A DNA stretch of 64,000 nucleotides from Pegea sp. RAD2-039 (Eukaryota > Chordata > Thaliacea > Salpida > Salpidae). The position numbers were made by a program, and so were the translations under genes. This document shows positions 50,905 through 61,570 of this stretch, one piece after another. The notes under the pieces are model-generated. The model was given only the letters and a program-made list of their open reading frames with translations, searched no databases and was not told the origin of the DNA. The DNA lies in NCBI GenBank assembly GCA_034620365.1, contig JAQGEQ010000071.1, positions 6,071,484-6,135,483 on the forward strand, given 5' to 3'. Numbering within the stretch: position 1 is the first letter of the stretch; each line of letters opens with the position of its first letter.

Positions 50905-51090
50905 TTAATCGTTATTGTCATTAGTTGATACATTTATTCCATCTGAAAACCACCACAGCATCTTTTGAAGAAAGTTTTTTGGAGTAGAGTCAAGTTGTTG
51001 TTGTTGGCATATTTGAAATGTTGGTGCTAATTCAGAAGAGACACGATTTGTAAATCCATCAGACACCCTTTCATCAATTGTCAAGCTCAC
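50905..51090 (-). CDS. Possible small or terminal-exon ORF
   Basis: A 61-codon frame rich in polar residues (TIDERVSDGFTNRVSSELAPT, then FLQKMLWWFSDGIN) directly follows the cryptochrome gene in convergent orientation. Its composition looks protein-like rather than random, but I do not recognise it. It could be the last exon of a gene whose other exons lie upstream, possibly beyond 51100. Weakly supported. Confidence 0.25.
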   Translation of the reverse strand: MSLTIDERVSDGFTNRVSSELAPTFQICQQQQLDSTPKNFLQKMLWWFSDGINVSTNDNND

Positions 51091-51381
51091 TATTTTGTAA
51101 ATAACCTTATATTGCTACAAGCCAATTTCTATTATAATCAAATGTTACAGTTAAAATGTAATTAAAATTCAATAGGTTAGCAAAATGTTTTATTTGGCAA
51201 TAAAAAAGTGTTTTTACTAAAACTGAATTCTTTGAAAGTATTTCAAGTTGATTAGATAGTTCCAATATTTAATAATAATAGACTGTTTTTGTTTAAACAT
51301 TTCTAAACTGAAGAAGACAATAATTTTGTAAATTAGTTTATTAAAATACTTCCAGATAATTATTTACAAAATTATATCATG

Positions 51382-52452
51382 TTAAAACGGAAGTGTTGCT
51401 GCAACTAGCAAGTATACACATGGTACATAAGTGACAAAACATATGAAAGTTGCTGGCAAAACCCACTTGACACCTACAACAAATTCAACATTAAAAAAGT
51501 TTTAGTTTCAAACAAATGAATTTATACCAAGAACTTCTTCACATTTAGTTGAAAGATCAGATTGTTGAATTGAGTAACATGAAGCTGTTACAGAAATCAA
51601 AGTTATACTAGCAAGAGCTTTAGCGGGCCAGATGATTTCTACAAATATAACATTACAAGCTGATATGTTAATTGTAATTGGTACAAACGTCTTTTAGGTT
51701 TGAAAGCTTTTATTCCACCAGTAGTTATACTAGTTAGAAATGTTTTTTGAGGTTGTTGAGAGGTTCTTGGAGTCTTTAAAAGTTGAAGAGTCTGAAACAA
51801 TTTGTTAAAAATGATTTGTTATAAATTTTATCTAAAATTTTATATAATATATTTCTTTCTGATAAAAGCTGATAATATTTTCTGATTTTTATATTATATT
51901 TGATATTAAGAAATTTTAAGGATAAATACATTAATTTTTTTAAATTTAAATCTATGTAAATAATAAAATATCTATTAATTAACTCTATGTTATTTTTAAG
52001 GTATAATATAGACGTTCAAACCTTATATAAAAATTATTTTAAACAAATGAATTAATATAAATAGTAAAATATAAATTTAGGTTTAATCAAAAGCACTAAA
52101 AATACTTTAATTAGTTAGATATAGCTATTTGCTTTTTTATTTATTTGTTGTATAATTGATTAATACATATTATTTATTTCAGTAAATGTAAAGGAGGGTG
52201 CCTGAAGAGAGCACCTCTCACTAACACATTCTCACAAATAAAATCTATTAAGTCAGAAATATAGAAAGCAAATTGTATTATGTTTCAAAACTAAATGACA
52301 AAATAAATACATTCAGAAAATTTTTTACTAAAGATCCTATTTTACTCGATTAAATAAAATCGATTAATTTGTTCTAGGTAATTTTTAATTTAATAACTAA
52401 CCCGACTACTGATGCTTAGTCTCGATCGAAGAACAGAAAACGCTAGACTCAT
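51382..52452 (-). CDS. Small two-helix membrane protein, probably mitochondrial, 4 exons
   Basis: Four exons join in frame into about 119 residues. Exon 1 (from 52452) encodes MSLAFSVLRSRLSISSR, an Arg/Ser-rich amphipathic N-terminus typical of mitochondrial presequences. Exon 2 (from 51791) adds more basic residues (KAFKPKRR). Exons 3 and 4 encode two hydrophobic segments, IIWPAKALASITLISVTASC and WVLPATFICFVTYVPCVYLL, separated by SIQQSDLSTKCEEVLG. It ends VAATLPF at a TAA (51382-51384). It could be an inner-membrane respiratory-chain accessory subunit or an assembly factor, but I recognise no family. Exon 1 is separated from exon 2 by a roughly 610-bp intron. Confidence 0.6.
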
Positions 52453-52804
52453 TTTAAGGGTCTTTTGATAAGATATAAACCAAAAATGATAATAAATACA
52501 ATTCACCTTCAATATTAAAAAAGATTTACTAAAATGGTAGAAAAATATTGTGGCCTAAATGACTAAGAAACTGAAGTATGTTAAAGATTGCTTTATAATT
52601 AGTTTAAGTTTATATAGTTTAAGCTAAAATAAGTTAAGTTAGTAAATTAAAGTAGTCTAATACTTTAAAAAATAATTTTTTGTTAAAAAATAAATTCTTT
52701 GTGAAAAAACGTTAAAATATGCTTGCTGCTAAATGAACTTGGCTGTATTGGCTCTAACTTTTGTACTTATTAGAAAAATTTATTGAAATTTTATTTGAAT
52801 GTCT

Positions 52805-53765
52805 AGCACTTTTAATGAAGATCCTCTGAGGACGTATGTGAGATTGCGATCTGTAAAGTAACCTATAGAGTCGAGATGGCTATCAAAATATTTTAGAAAA
52901 CCATTAAATATTTTTTAAATACTAGTACAAGGTCAAAAAAAGCATCGGTATTGCAAGGATTTAATATTTAAACGGATTTAAGCTTTGTACTACATTTTAT
53001 AAGAACTCCATACGGAAGAGTTTAAGTCTAATGGACGGATTTATGTGGGGTAGAGTTTAAACAGGGTATAGATATTTAATATTTAAACAAATTTGAAAAT
53101 TTGGTATAAACTTAATGAACCAATTCTGAACAAGTAATTTGTTTGTTGGGTCTACTTTAAGTCTTTGAAGATGAAGATTGCCAGGTGAACATCTGTCGGT
53201 GGCGAGCTTGAGTTGTCTCGATTGAAGCATAGCTTTGTGGATTTCAAAGAAGATTGAAGAGTAACTGATTTAGTACTACAGAGTTTGGCATCGTCGGCAA
53301 AAACATCAAGTTTCCAGAACCATTTAGTGATGTCTGTAATGTCATTGATATAATTATTGAAAGAAGAGGGCCAATAATGCTTTCCTGGTAGAACAACACT
53401 GAAAACCTGAAGAAGAAATGTCATTGATGATGACTTGTTGTTGCCTCTTCTTTTAAAATTGTTCAATCCAAGAAATAAAAGTGGGATTACTGTTAAACTT
53501 TTTGAAAGTTTTTAATTTATGAGATTTGAAACTGAGTCAAAGACTTTGTGAATGTCTGTGTATAGATGATATTATTTGCTGAGGAATACAACCACTGGTG
53601 AATACAGGACAACAGCTGATCGCTTGAGGATCTTTCAGGAATTATCTAAATTGATAATCAGAGAGTTAACTGTTGCTGAGAAGAAGTCACAATTTTCTGT
53701 GAAACGATTGACTTTAAGGTTCGACAGAAGCTCGGTAATTTAGGTGGTTTATTCTCTTTTTTTTA
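52805..53765 (-). mobile_element. Decayed LINE reverse-transcriptase relic
   Basis: On minus, with frameshifts, it reads YTDIHKVFDSVSN (the AFDSV motif), then SWIEQF and RRQQQVIINDISSSG. A degraded GSVLGPLLF block follows with YINDITDITKW, then the catalytic box FADDAKL (about 53290), then QLKLATDRCSPGN and, near 53010, the C-terminal RT region shared with 18090-18530. Frames shift at least twice and stops are present, so it is dead. This is a Jockey/CR1-like non-LTR element. Confidence 0.85.
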
Positions 53766-54810
53766 TAAACTGAAATAAACTTATAAATATAAGTTCTTAA
53801 AAAAGTCATTATTAACAAGATTTGCAGCTTAAGGATTTATATTTATAAAAATTTTATATCTTTTCTATTACTTCTGTAAAGATATCTATTTTGCAATTGT
53901 CTTTTTAATATCTTTTTATTTATATAATAATTTTTCGTGGCTTGCAAAACAATCTAAAGTTTTTACTCGATATTTGTGTACAGCGTTTGAACATTTTGGA
54001 TTTAGCAGCTTAATTCTCGAAAAATCTTGAAGCAAAAGAGAATTTATAAAGATTATGTAACTTGTGGCAAGTTAATATGCTTCTGTAGTCTGAAATACAA
54101 TTATGTTACATACAAAGGTGCCACTAAAAAGTCTGAACAAATAAAAAGAAAATATTGAATTATGTTTTTTTTTATTAGTGATCTTCAAAAAAACTCAAAC
54201 TTAAAGCAAAATGTTAAATATTTGTAAATACCCTTAAATGAAAAAAGTCGAATTTGACTTTTAACCAAGTTAAACTTGATAAACTTAAAAACAACTAAAT
54301 ATTTGCTCAAGTTTAAAATTCCTGTCGTACTGCAGAACGTTTTACAATTTTTTAGTTTTCTATCTTTATAGTTTTAAATATTTGTAGTAAATATTTATTT
54401 TGTTAAAAAAAAAATAGAAATAAAAATTGAATTACTAGAAGGTATAGGAACTTGTTTTTAATAATAACAAATGAAATAAAAAAGTTTAAATTATTTTTTA
54501 AACTTTAATAAAAATTATTTTATATCTGAATTATTTCTTTATCTAATTAATATTATTTATAATAATTTACAAAATTTACCAAAGATTTGATTTAATTATT
54601 TGTATTTTTTATAGTTTTAAATTTTTAATTGTGTTTTGGAACCAACATTTTTAAAAATAATATAATTATAAAATGATTGAATTATTTTGCAACTTTACAA
54701 TAATTTTCAGTTAAAACCTCAATTAACTTTTTTAAGTTTATCATTTTAAGAACTTTATATTAAAAGTTTATTTTTATTTTAGATTTTTTCAATAAAAATT
54801 TTCAGCCAAA
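53766..54810. other. AT-rich intergenic region upstream of PXK
   Basis: No gene seen. It should contain the PXK promoter. Confidence 0.45.
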
Positions 54811-57800
54811 ATGTCCATTCTTGATCAAAGTGATTTAAAAGTGGTCGATGATGTTGAAGAACTTACATGCTCTCTGATTGGTGCAGAAACCGTCCAATCA
54901 TATACAGTAATATCTTCATCAGGTTCTTTTCAAATATTTTAAAATATATTTTTTAGGTCTTTATCATGAAAGTACAGCGTGGTGTGAATAAAGAAAATTG
55001 TTGGAAGGTTAATTTTATTTCAAAAATTTAATTATTTATTTTGCTACTAACAATAAAAATAAATGATTTCATGTTTCATTGACATTTTTATAATTTTCCA
55101 TCTTGTAAAGTTTATAGATTTTAATATTTGTTAAAAATTGAAGTAATATAAAGAAGTAATTGGTTTTGATGTAGGTGAAAAGAAGATATAGTGACTTTGT
55201 TACTTTACATGAATCTCTAAAAGTGTCTGGTCTTGAACTTTCACTTCCACCCAAAAAACTGCTTGGAAATATGGAACGAGAGTTTATAGCTTCTAGACAA
55301 GCTGGTCTTCAACAATTAATGAATGAAATATTAGAAAATCCAATACTTGCATCTTGTATAACTGTTAAAAAGTTTCTCGATGAAGATAACTACAAAATCA
55401 ATCAAATCGGTAAACTGATTTTCAATCAATTCACAAATTTGTTGGTTTTTCTTCTCCAGAAAACTCCCTACAATTTGTATCAATGTTTTTGAGATCAGAA
55501 ACTCAGTGGGAGCTAGTTGAGACATGTAAAGAGTTCGGAAGACGAATTCGGAAGTGTTTTTTTGTAGTGAAAAGACATGAAGACAACAAACAACGTTATT
55601 TACTTTCATGGGTTCGAAGGATTTGTTTGAAGATGAAAATTTCAATTTGATTTTTTTGTGTAGACACAATTTGGACCAAATCGACTTCTACCTATGAAAG
55701 ATTTGATATCCGCGATGAGACTACTTACAAATACTCAAGTTAGTGACGTGGCATCTATTCATCGAGTAACTTCTTGTATCACAGCACCCATCTATTGAAG
55801 CTGTAACTTACGCATCAGCAAGTGAAAACGGTGTTTTAGCGATTAGAAGATTTATTCGAGAAGGTTCTATACGAGATTTAATTTGTAAAGTTAGTTGATA
55901 AATTTTTATGAATGAAAATTACGATGAAATTACAACAGACAAAACCTTCAAAAATTTCTTATTTAAAACGCTACAATCCACTGAAATCTAGAAACTTTTC
56001 ACTTCCAGAAATTCGACAATATGGACGACAAATACTAGAAGTTGGTTTTTATTGATGTTAAGTCTAATTTTAACCGTTTTTTTCTACATCTATAGGCTGT
56101 GGCGTTCTTACACAGTAAAGGGCTCGCCTTTCATCACTTGCATGCAGGAAATGTTGTAATTGAAAAGGAAATATGCAAATTAGTTGACATTGAGAGTTAC
56201 TTTGTCGGGGTTTCCCCTCACTACAAATTGTTTTACAGCCATTTTCGTAAAATTCACGTAAAACTCATTTATTTTGTATCTTTCAATCAAATCTTCATCT
56301 TCTGATCTTCATCTTCTAATCCTCATCTTCTGATCCTCATCTTCTGATCTTCATCTTCTGATCTACATCTTCTGATCTGCATCTTCAAATCTACATCTTC
56401 TGATCTTCATCTTCAAATCTACATCTTCTGATCTTCATCTTCTGATCTTCATCTTCTGATCTTCATCTTCTGATCCTCATCTTCAAATCTACATCTTCTG
56501 ATCTTCATCTTCTGATCTGCATCTTCAAATCTTCATCTTCTGATCTTCATCTTCTGATCTTCATCTTCTGATCCTCATCTTCTGATCTTCATTTTTTGAT
56601 CTTCATCTTCTGATCTTCATCTTCTGATCTTCATCTTCTGATCTTCATCTTCTGATCTTCATCTTCTGATCTTCATCTTCAAATCTTCATCTTCTGATCC
56701 TCATCTTCTGATCTTCATCTTCTGATCTACATCTTCTGATCTTCATCTTCTGATCTGCATCTTCAAATCTACATCTTCTGATCTTCATCTTCAAATCTAC
56801 ATCTTCTGATCTTCATCTTCTGATCTTCATCTTCTGATCTTCATCTTCTGATCCTCATCTTCAAATCTACATCTTCTGATCTTCATCTTCTGATCTGCAT
56901 CTTCAAATCTTCATCTTCTGATCTTCATCTTCTGATCTTCATCTTCTGATCCTCATCTTCTGATCTTCATTTTTTGATCTTCATCTTCTGATCTTCATCT
57001 TCTGATCTTCATCTTCTGATCTTCATCTTCTGATCTTCATCTTCTGATCTTCATCTTCTGATCTTCATCTTCTGATCTTTACAGAGTTCTGAATCTATCG
57101 ACGTCTACAGCTTTGGGCATCTTCTCTACGAAATGGTTTTTGGCAAACCATTAAACCAACCAACCATCGATCAGCTACCATCCAATAGTCCAGCACTCAT
57201 CAGTAAGCTCATCCCTTGATGACGTCATCATCGTGACGTCATATTTCTATTCAGGATCCGTGCTGGAGTCGATTTTAAGCGTGGAAGCGTGTAAGAACGG
57301 ACTTCCAACACTCGAGGCGCTATTAAGTCACACCTTGTTCCACGATGAGACGGTTGTGACTGTCGGCATCAAGCCTCAGCTGAAAGTAGGTCACGTGACG
57401 TCACGTTGATGACGTCATCAACTGTTCATGTTAGATCCCTGGAAAGATGAAGGAAGCGTTTAGGGCGTATAAGGAGATACAGGAGCGTAAATTGAAGGAG
57501 GAACAGAAACAAGTGAGATTTGGATTGATAGTCGAGATCTGATTGGTTGATTTGCAGATCAGTCAAGCGAAACGAATGACGAAAGCGAAAGCGTATCATT
57601 TATCAGATACAGAAAGACGCAGGCGAAAGTTAGAAGCGCGAAAAGTAACTCCTGTTGTCTTGGTTACTAAAAGTGAAATCACGTGACGTTTTTTCGACAG
57701 AAATCGACGCGAAAATCAACCGAGTGTGACGTCAAAGACGACGCCATCAAGACAGGTTAGATTTATAAGTAATGACGTCATCAGTGACGTAATTGACGAG

Positions 57801-58306
57801 CGTATTTGTAGAAGATGTGAAGACGATGACAGAGGAAACAGAAAAAGTTGAAAAAGGTGAAAAAAATTTTAAAAATAAAAAAAAAAGTGAAAAAAAAAAT
57901 GAAATTTGAGTTTTTAACTTCCGGCAGCAGCTACATCATAAAACGCGATGAAACTTTGACCTTTGACCTCCAGGAAGGTTTGTGATGTAGCTAGTATGAC
58001 GTCATCACTGACGTAGCTTTGCATGCGTAATAAGTAGCAAAGACTAACCAACTAATAACCAATCAGCAGCAAGGAATCTGTATTCAGATGTTCTTGTGAT
58101 TTGTTGATGTTTAATTTAATCATCTTCATCTAGGGACTATTCCTCCGCCTCCTCCACTGATTCCATCCGCTCCTCCTCTTCCTTCACCTGCTCCTGTAGC
58201 TCCTCCGGATGTTGGAAGATCAGCTCTTCTAGGATCTATCACTTCTTTCAATAAAAATAAATTGAAGAAATCTGAAACGCTGGATAAATCTGCTCCAAGA
58301 GTTTAA
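54811..58306 (+). CDS. PXK: PXK, PX-domain kinase-like protein (MONaKA), many exons
   Basis: PXK binds phosphoinositides on endosomes and modulates receptor and ion-pump trafficking; its kinase domain is a pseudokinase. The PX domain (54811-55400) has VFIMKVQRGVNKENCWKV, KRRYSDFVTLHESL (the RRYSDF phosphoinositide motif), LPPKKLLGNMEREFIASRQ and CITVKKFLDEDNY. The kinase-like domain starts near 55500: WELVETCKEFGRRIRKCFF, REGSIRDLICK, YGRQILE and FLHSKGLAFHHLHAGNVVI. Where a kinase has HRD, this has HLH, as in PXK. IDVYSFGHLLYEMVFGKP follows (57110). The C-terminus carries a basic coiled part (KMKEAFRAYKEIQERKLKEEQKQ) and a Pro-rich, WH2-like tail (TIPPPPPLIPSAPPLP, GSITSFNKNKLKKSETLDKSAPR). 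The stop is at 58304-58306, with AATAAA at 58449. One intron is a 14-bp satellite. Confidence 0.93.
56290..57082. repeat. 14-bp minisatellite in a PXK intron, about 56 copies
   Basis: The unit is TTCTGATCTTCATC, with variants CTGATCC and CAAATCT. The intron runs from a donor after AAAATTCAC (about 56260) to an acceptor TTTACAG at 57085. The unit is the exact reverse complement of the DHX37-intron unit, which in the transcripts means the same sequence. Confidence 0.95.
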
Positions 58307-58456
58307 AGATTCACAGCAAAGAAATCTGTAGAAAGTCTCCTAATCTTCATCCTCATTCTGATCTTTCATTCGTTTGATCTTCATCTCTTCCTAATCTTGT
58401 GTAATCTGATGATGATTTTTCGTTTTGTGATTCTCGTTAAAGTGCAATAATAAATT

Positions 58457-59480
58457 ATCAACAAATCATCAACAAAATTATCATCAAATCATCAACAAAA
58501 TTATCAACAAATCATCAACAAAATTATCATCAAATCATCAACAAAATTATCAACAAATCATCAACAAAATTATCAACAAATCATCAACAAAATTATCATC
58601 AAATCATCAACAAAATCATCAACAAAATTATCATCAAATCATCAACAAAATTATCATCAAATCATCAACAAAATTATCATCAAATCATCAACAAAATTAT
58701 CATCAAATCATCAACAAAATTATCATCAAATCATCAACAAAATTATCAACAAATCATCAACAAAATTATCAACAAATCATCAACAAAATTATCAACAAAT
58801 CATCAACAAAATTATCATCAAATCATCAACAAAATTATCAACAAATCATCAACAAAATTATCATCAAATCATCAACAAAATTATCATCAAATCATCAACA
58901 AAATTATCAACAAATCATCAACAAAATTATCAACAAATCATCAACAAAATTATCATCAAATCATCAACAAAATTATCATCAAATCATCAACAAAATTATC
59001 ATCAAATCATCAACAAAATTATCATCAAATCATCAACAAAATTATCATCAAATCATCAACAAAATTATCATCAAATCATCAACAAAATTATCATCAAATC
59101 ATCAACAAAATTATCAACAAAATTATCATCAAATCATCAACAAAATTATCATCAAATCATCAACAAAATTATCATCAACAAAATTATCATCAAATCATCA
59201 ACAAAATTATCAACAAATCATCAACAAAATTATCATCAAATCATCAACAAAATTATCATCAAATCATCAACAAAATTATCAACAAATCATCAACAAAATT
59301 ATCATCAAATCATCAACAAAATTATCAACAAATCATCAACAAAATTATCAACAAATCATCAACAAAATTATCAACAAATCATCAACAAAATTATCATCAA
59401 ATCATCAACAAAATTATCAACAAAATTATCATCAAATCATCAACAAAATTATCAACAAATCATCAACAAAATTATCATCA
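58457..59480. repeat. 23-bp minisatellite, about 45 copies
   Basis: The unit is ATCAACAAAATTATCATCAA plus ATC, alternating with a CAACAA variant, with a few shortened units. It begins right after the PXK poly(A) signal and ends only about 15 bp before sequence alignable to 18S rRNA. Confidence 0.95.
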
Positions 59481-59496
59481 AATCAGATTATACATT

Positions 59497-59869
59497 AAAT
59501 TCGTAAAGCGTATAAAGCAGGCGTGGCAGCCTGAATAATGTTGCATGGAATAATGGAATAGGACCTCGGTTCTATTTTGTTGGTTTTCGGAGCGCGAGGT
59601 AATGATTAAGAGGAACGGACGGGGGCATCCGTACTGTGCCGTTAGAGGTGAAATTCTTGGATCGGCGCAAGACGAACGACTGCAAAGGCATTTGTCAAGA
59701 ATATTTTCTTTAATCAAGAGCGAAAGTCAGAGGTTCGAAGACGATCAGATACCGTCCTAGTTCTGACCTTAAACGATGCCGACTAGCGATCGGGCAGTGT
59801 CGTACCTATGAGACCTGCCCGGCAGCTTCCGGGAAACCAAAGTCTTTGGGTTCCGGGGGAAGTATGAAA

Positions 59870-59914
<45 letters not shown>

Positions 59915-60341
59915 ACCTTCGGCTTAATTTGACTCAACACGGGGGATCTCACCCGGCCCGGACACAGCGAGGATTGAGATTGATTCTGTGGGTGGTGGTG
60001 CATGGCCGTTCTTAGTTGGTGGAGCGATTTGTCTGGTTAATTCCGATAACGAACGAGACTCTTACTTGCTAAATAGTCGCTTCACCGCCAATGGCGGCGG
60101 AGTCGGACTTCTTAGAGGGACTAGTGGCGTTTAGCCACACGAGATTGAGCAATAACAGGTCTGTGATGTCCTTAGATGTTCGGGGCCGCACGCGCGCTAC
60201 ACTGACCTCGTGCTTTAAAAGTCCTGGTTGGAAAGAACTGGGTAATCCGTTGAACCCCGGTCGTGCTAGGGATAGGGACTTGTAATTGTTTCCCTTGAAC
60301 GAGGAATTCCCAGTAAGCGCGAGTCAACAGCTCGCGTTGAT

Positions 60342-60378
<37 letters not shown>

Positions 60379-60465
60379 CAGCGATTGAATGGTTTAGTGA
60401 GGTCTTCCGATTGGCCAGAGCGTAGTCGGCAACGACGGCGCTTTTGTCCGAAAACAGATCATTTC

Positions 60466-60498
<33 letters not shown>

Positions 60499-60521
60499 AT
60501 GAATCTGCGGAAATATCATTA
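59497..60521 (+). rRNA. 18S rRNA, 5'-truncated (3' part only), probably degenerate
   Basis: The match begins at the conserved GCAGCCTGAATAATG region, roughly 40 percent into a normal 18S gene. It runs through TCAAGAGCGAAAGTCAGAGG, GAATTGACGGAAGGGCACCA, GCACGCGCGCTACACTGA and TTTGTACACACCGCCCGTCG to the 3' end near 60521. Two gaps hit near-universal stretches: about 5 nt are missing after AGTATG (59866), and about 16 nt are missing where AGCTCTTTCTTGAT normally lies (59978). Several substitutions affect the last 30 nt. The 5' half is absent and replaced by the 23-bp satellite. Either this is a non-functional rDNA fragment or the assembly is wrong here. Confidence 0.9.
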
Positions 60522-60807
60522 TCGTGAGGTATCGAGAGTGTGACTCTGCTGATTCCGTTGTAACAACTTTTGGGTTCCGTCCTTCTCCCTTTAGGGGGGG
60601 CTCTTGTAGGAACCATGGAGGTGGGTCGATCTTGCGGTCGGCCTGCAGCCAGTCGGGTGTCACTGGTTATAGTGACTTGAAGTATGGTCGATCGGGCTTT
60701 TGGTTTGAGTCCCTGCCGGAGCTTGACCACTCTAAGACCTGGTTCCTACACCCGATTCAATTCAAACGCTGATTTTCTCTTTGTCGTTGTGTTATGAAAG
60801 AAAAGCA
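60522..60807 (+). other. Internal transcribed spacer 1
   Basis: A GC-richer spacer of about 290 bp between the 18S 3' end and the 5.8S gene, with no conserved gene. Open frames here are artefacts. Confidence 0.8.
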
Positions 60808-60955
60808 GATCTCCTAGCGGTGGATCACTCGGTTCGAGCGTCGATGAAGGATGCAGCCAGCTGCGAGAAGTAGTGTGAATTGCAGGACACATTGAGAATC
60901 GATATTCTGAACGCAAATTGCGGCCGGGAGATCCCGTGGCCACGTCCGCCTCAAG
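60808..60955 (+). rRNA. 5.8S rRNA
   Basis: It is recognised by AGCGGTGGATCACTCGG, GTCGATGAAG, TGTGAATTGCAGGACACATT, TGAACGCAAATTGCGG. The normally invariant AAGAACGCAG reads AAGGATGCAG here, two substitutions that fit a degenerate or unusually divergent copy. Ends are approximate. Confidence 0.88.
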
Positions 60956-61165
60956 GTCCTTGGTTTTCGAATGTCCATTGCGGTCTCGGCTCTTCGTTTG
61001 GAGGGCCGTAATGTTAAGTATAGTCACTAGTCGACGCTTGCTGACGCGTTCAGTCGGTCAAGGTCCGGCCAACCTCGAATTTCGGAGGTCGATGCTTGTC
61101 TGTTCGTGACGCTTGGGAAGACTGAGTTTATTGGCGCGGTTCAACGTGGGTTGAACGTCACTTTC
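60956..61165 (+). other. Internal transcribed spacer 2
   Basis: A spacer of about 210 bp between 5.8S and 28S. Confidence 0.75.
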
Positions 61166-61515
61166 GGACCTGAGGTCGGGCGGGACGACCCGCTGAACTT
61201 AAGCATATCACTAAGCGGAGGAAAAGAAACTAACGAGGATTCCCTCAGTAACAGCGAGTGAAGCGGGACAAGCCCAGCGCTGAATCCAAACGCTTTTGGA
61301 GTTTAGGGAAATGTAGCGTACGGAAGCGTCCTGTACACCTTGGCCTCTGCCCACGTTCTTCTGATCGAGACCTTATCCCATAGCGGATGTTAGGCCACTG
61401 GCGGTGGCTGTTGGTGTACTCGGGCATCTTCCCGTAGTCGGGTTGTTTGGAAATGCAGCCCAAAACGGGTGGTAAACTCCATCTAAGGCTAAATAATGGA
61501 TCAACACCGACAGCA

Positions 61516-61548
<33 letters not shown>

Positions 61549-61570
61549 TTAAAGAAAGAGTTCAAAAGTA
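61166..61570 (+). rRNA. 28S rRNA, 5' fragment only
   Basis: It starts at GACCTGAGGTCGGGCGGGAC and CCCGCTGAACTTAAGCATAT and continues with GCGGAGGAAAAGAAACTAAC, GGGTGGTAAACTCCATCTAA, CAAGTACCGTGAGGGAAAGT and GAGTTCAAAAG. It then stops matching: the expected CGTGAAACCGTTAAGAGG is absent. So only about 400 nt of 28S are present, and the unit is truncated on both sides. Confidence 0.9.
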
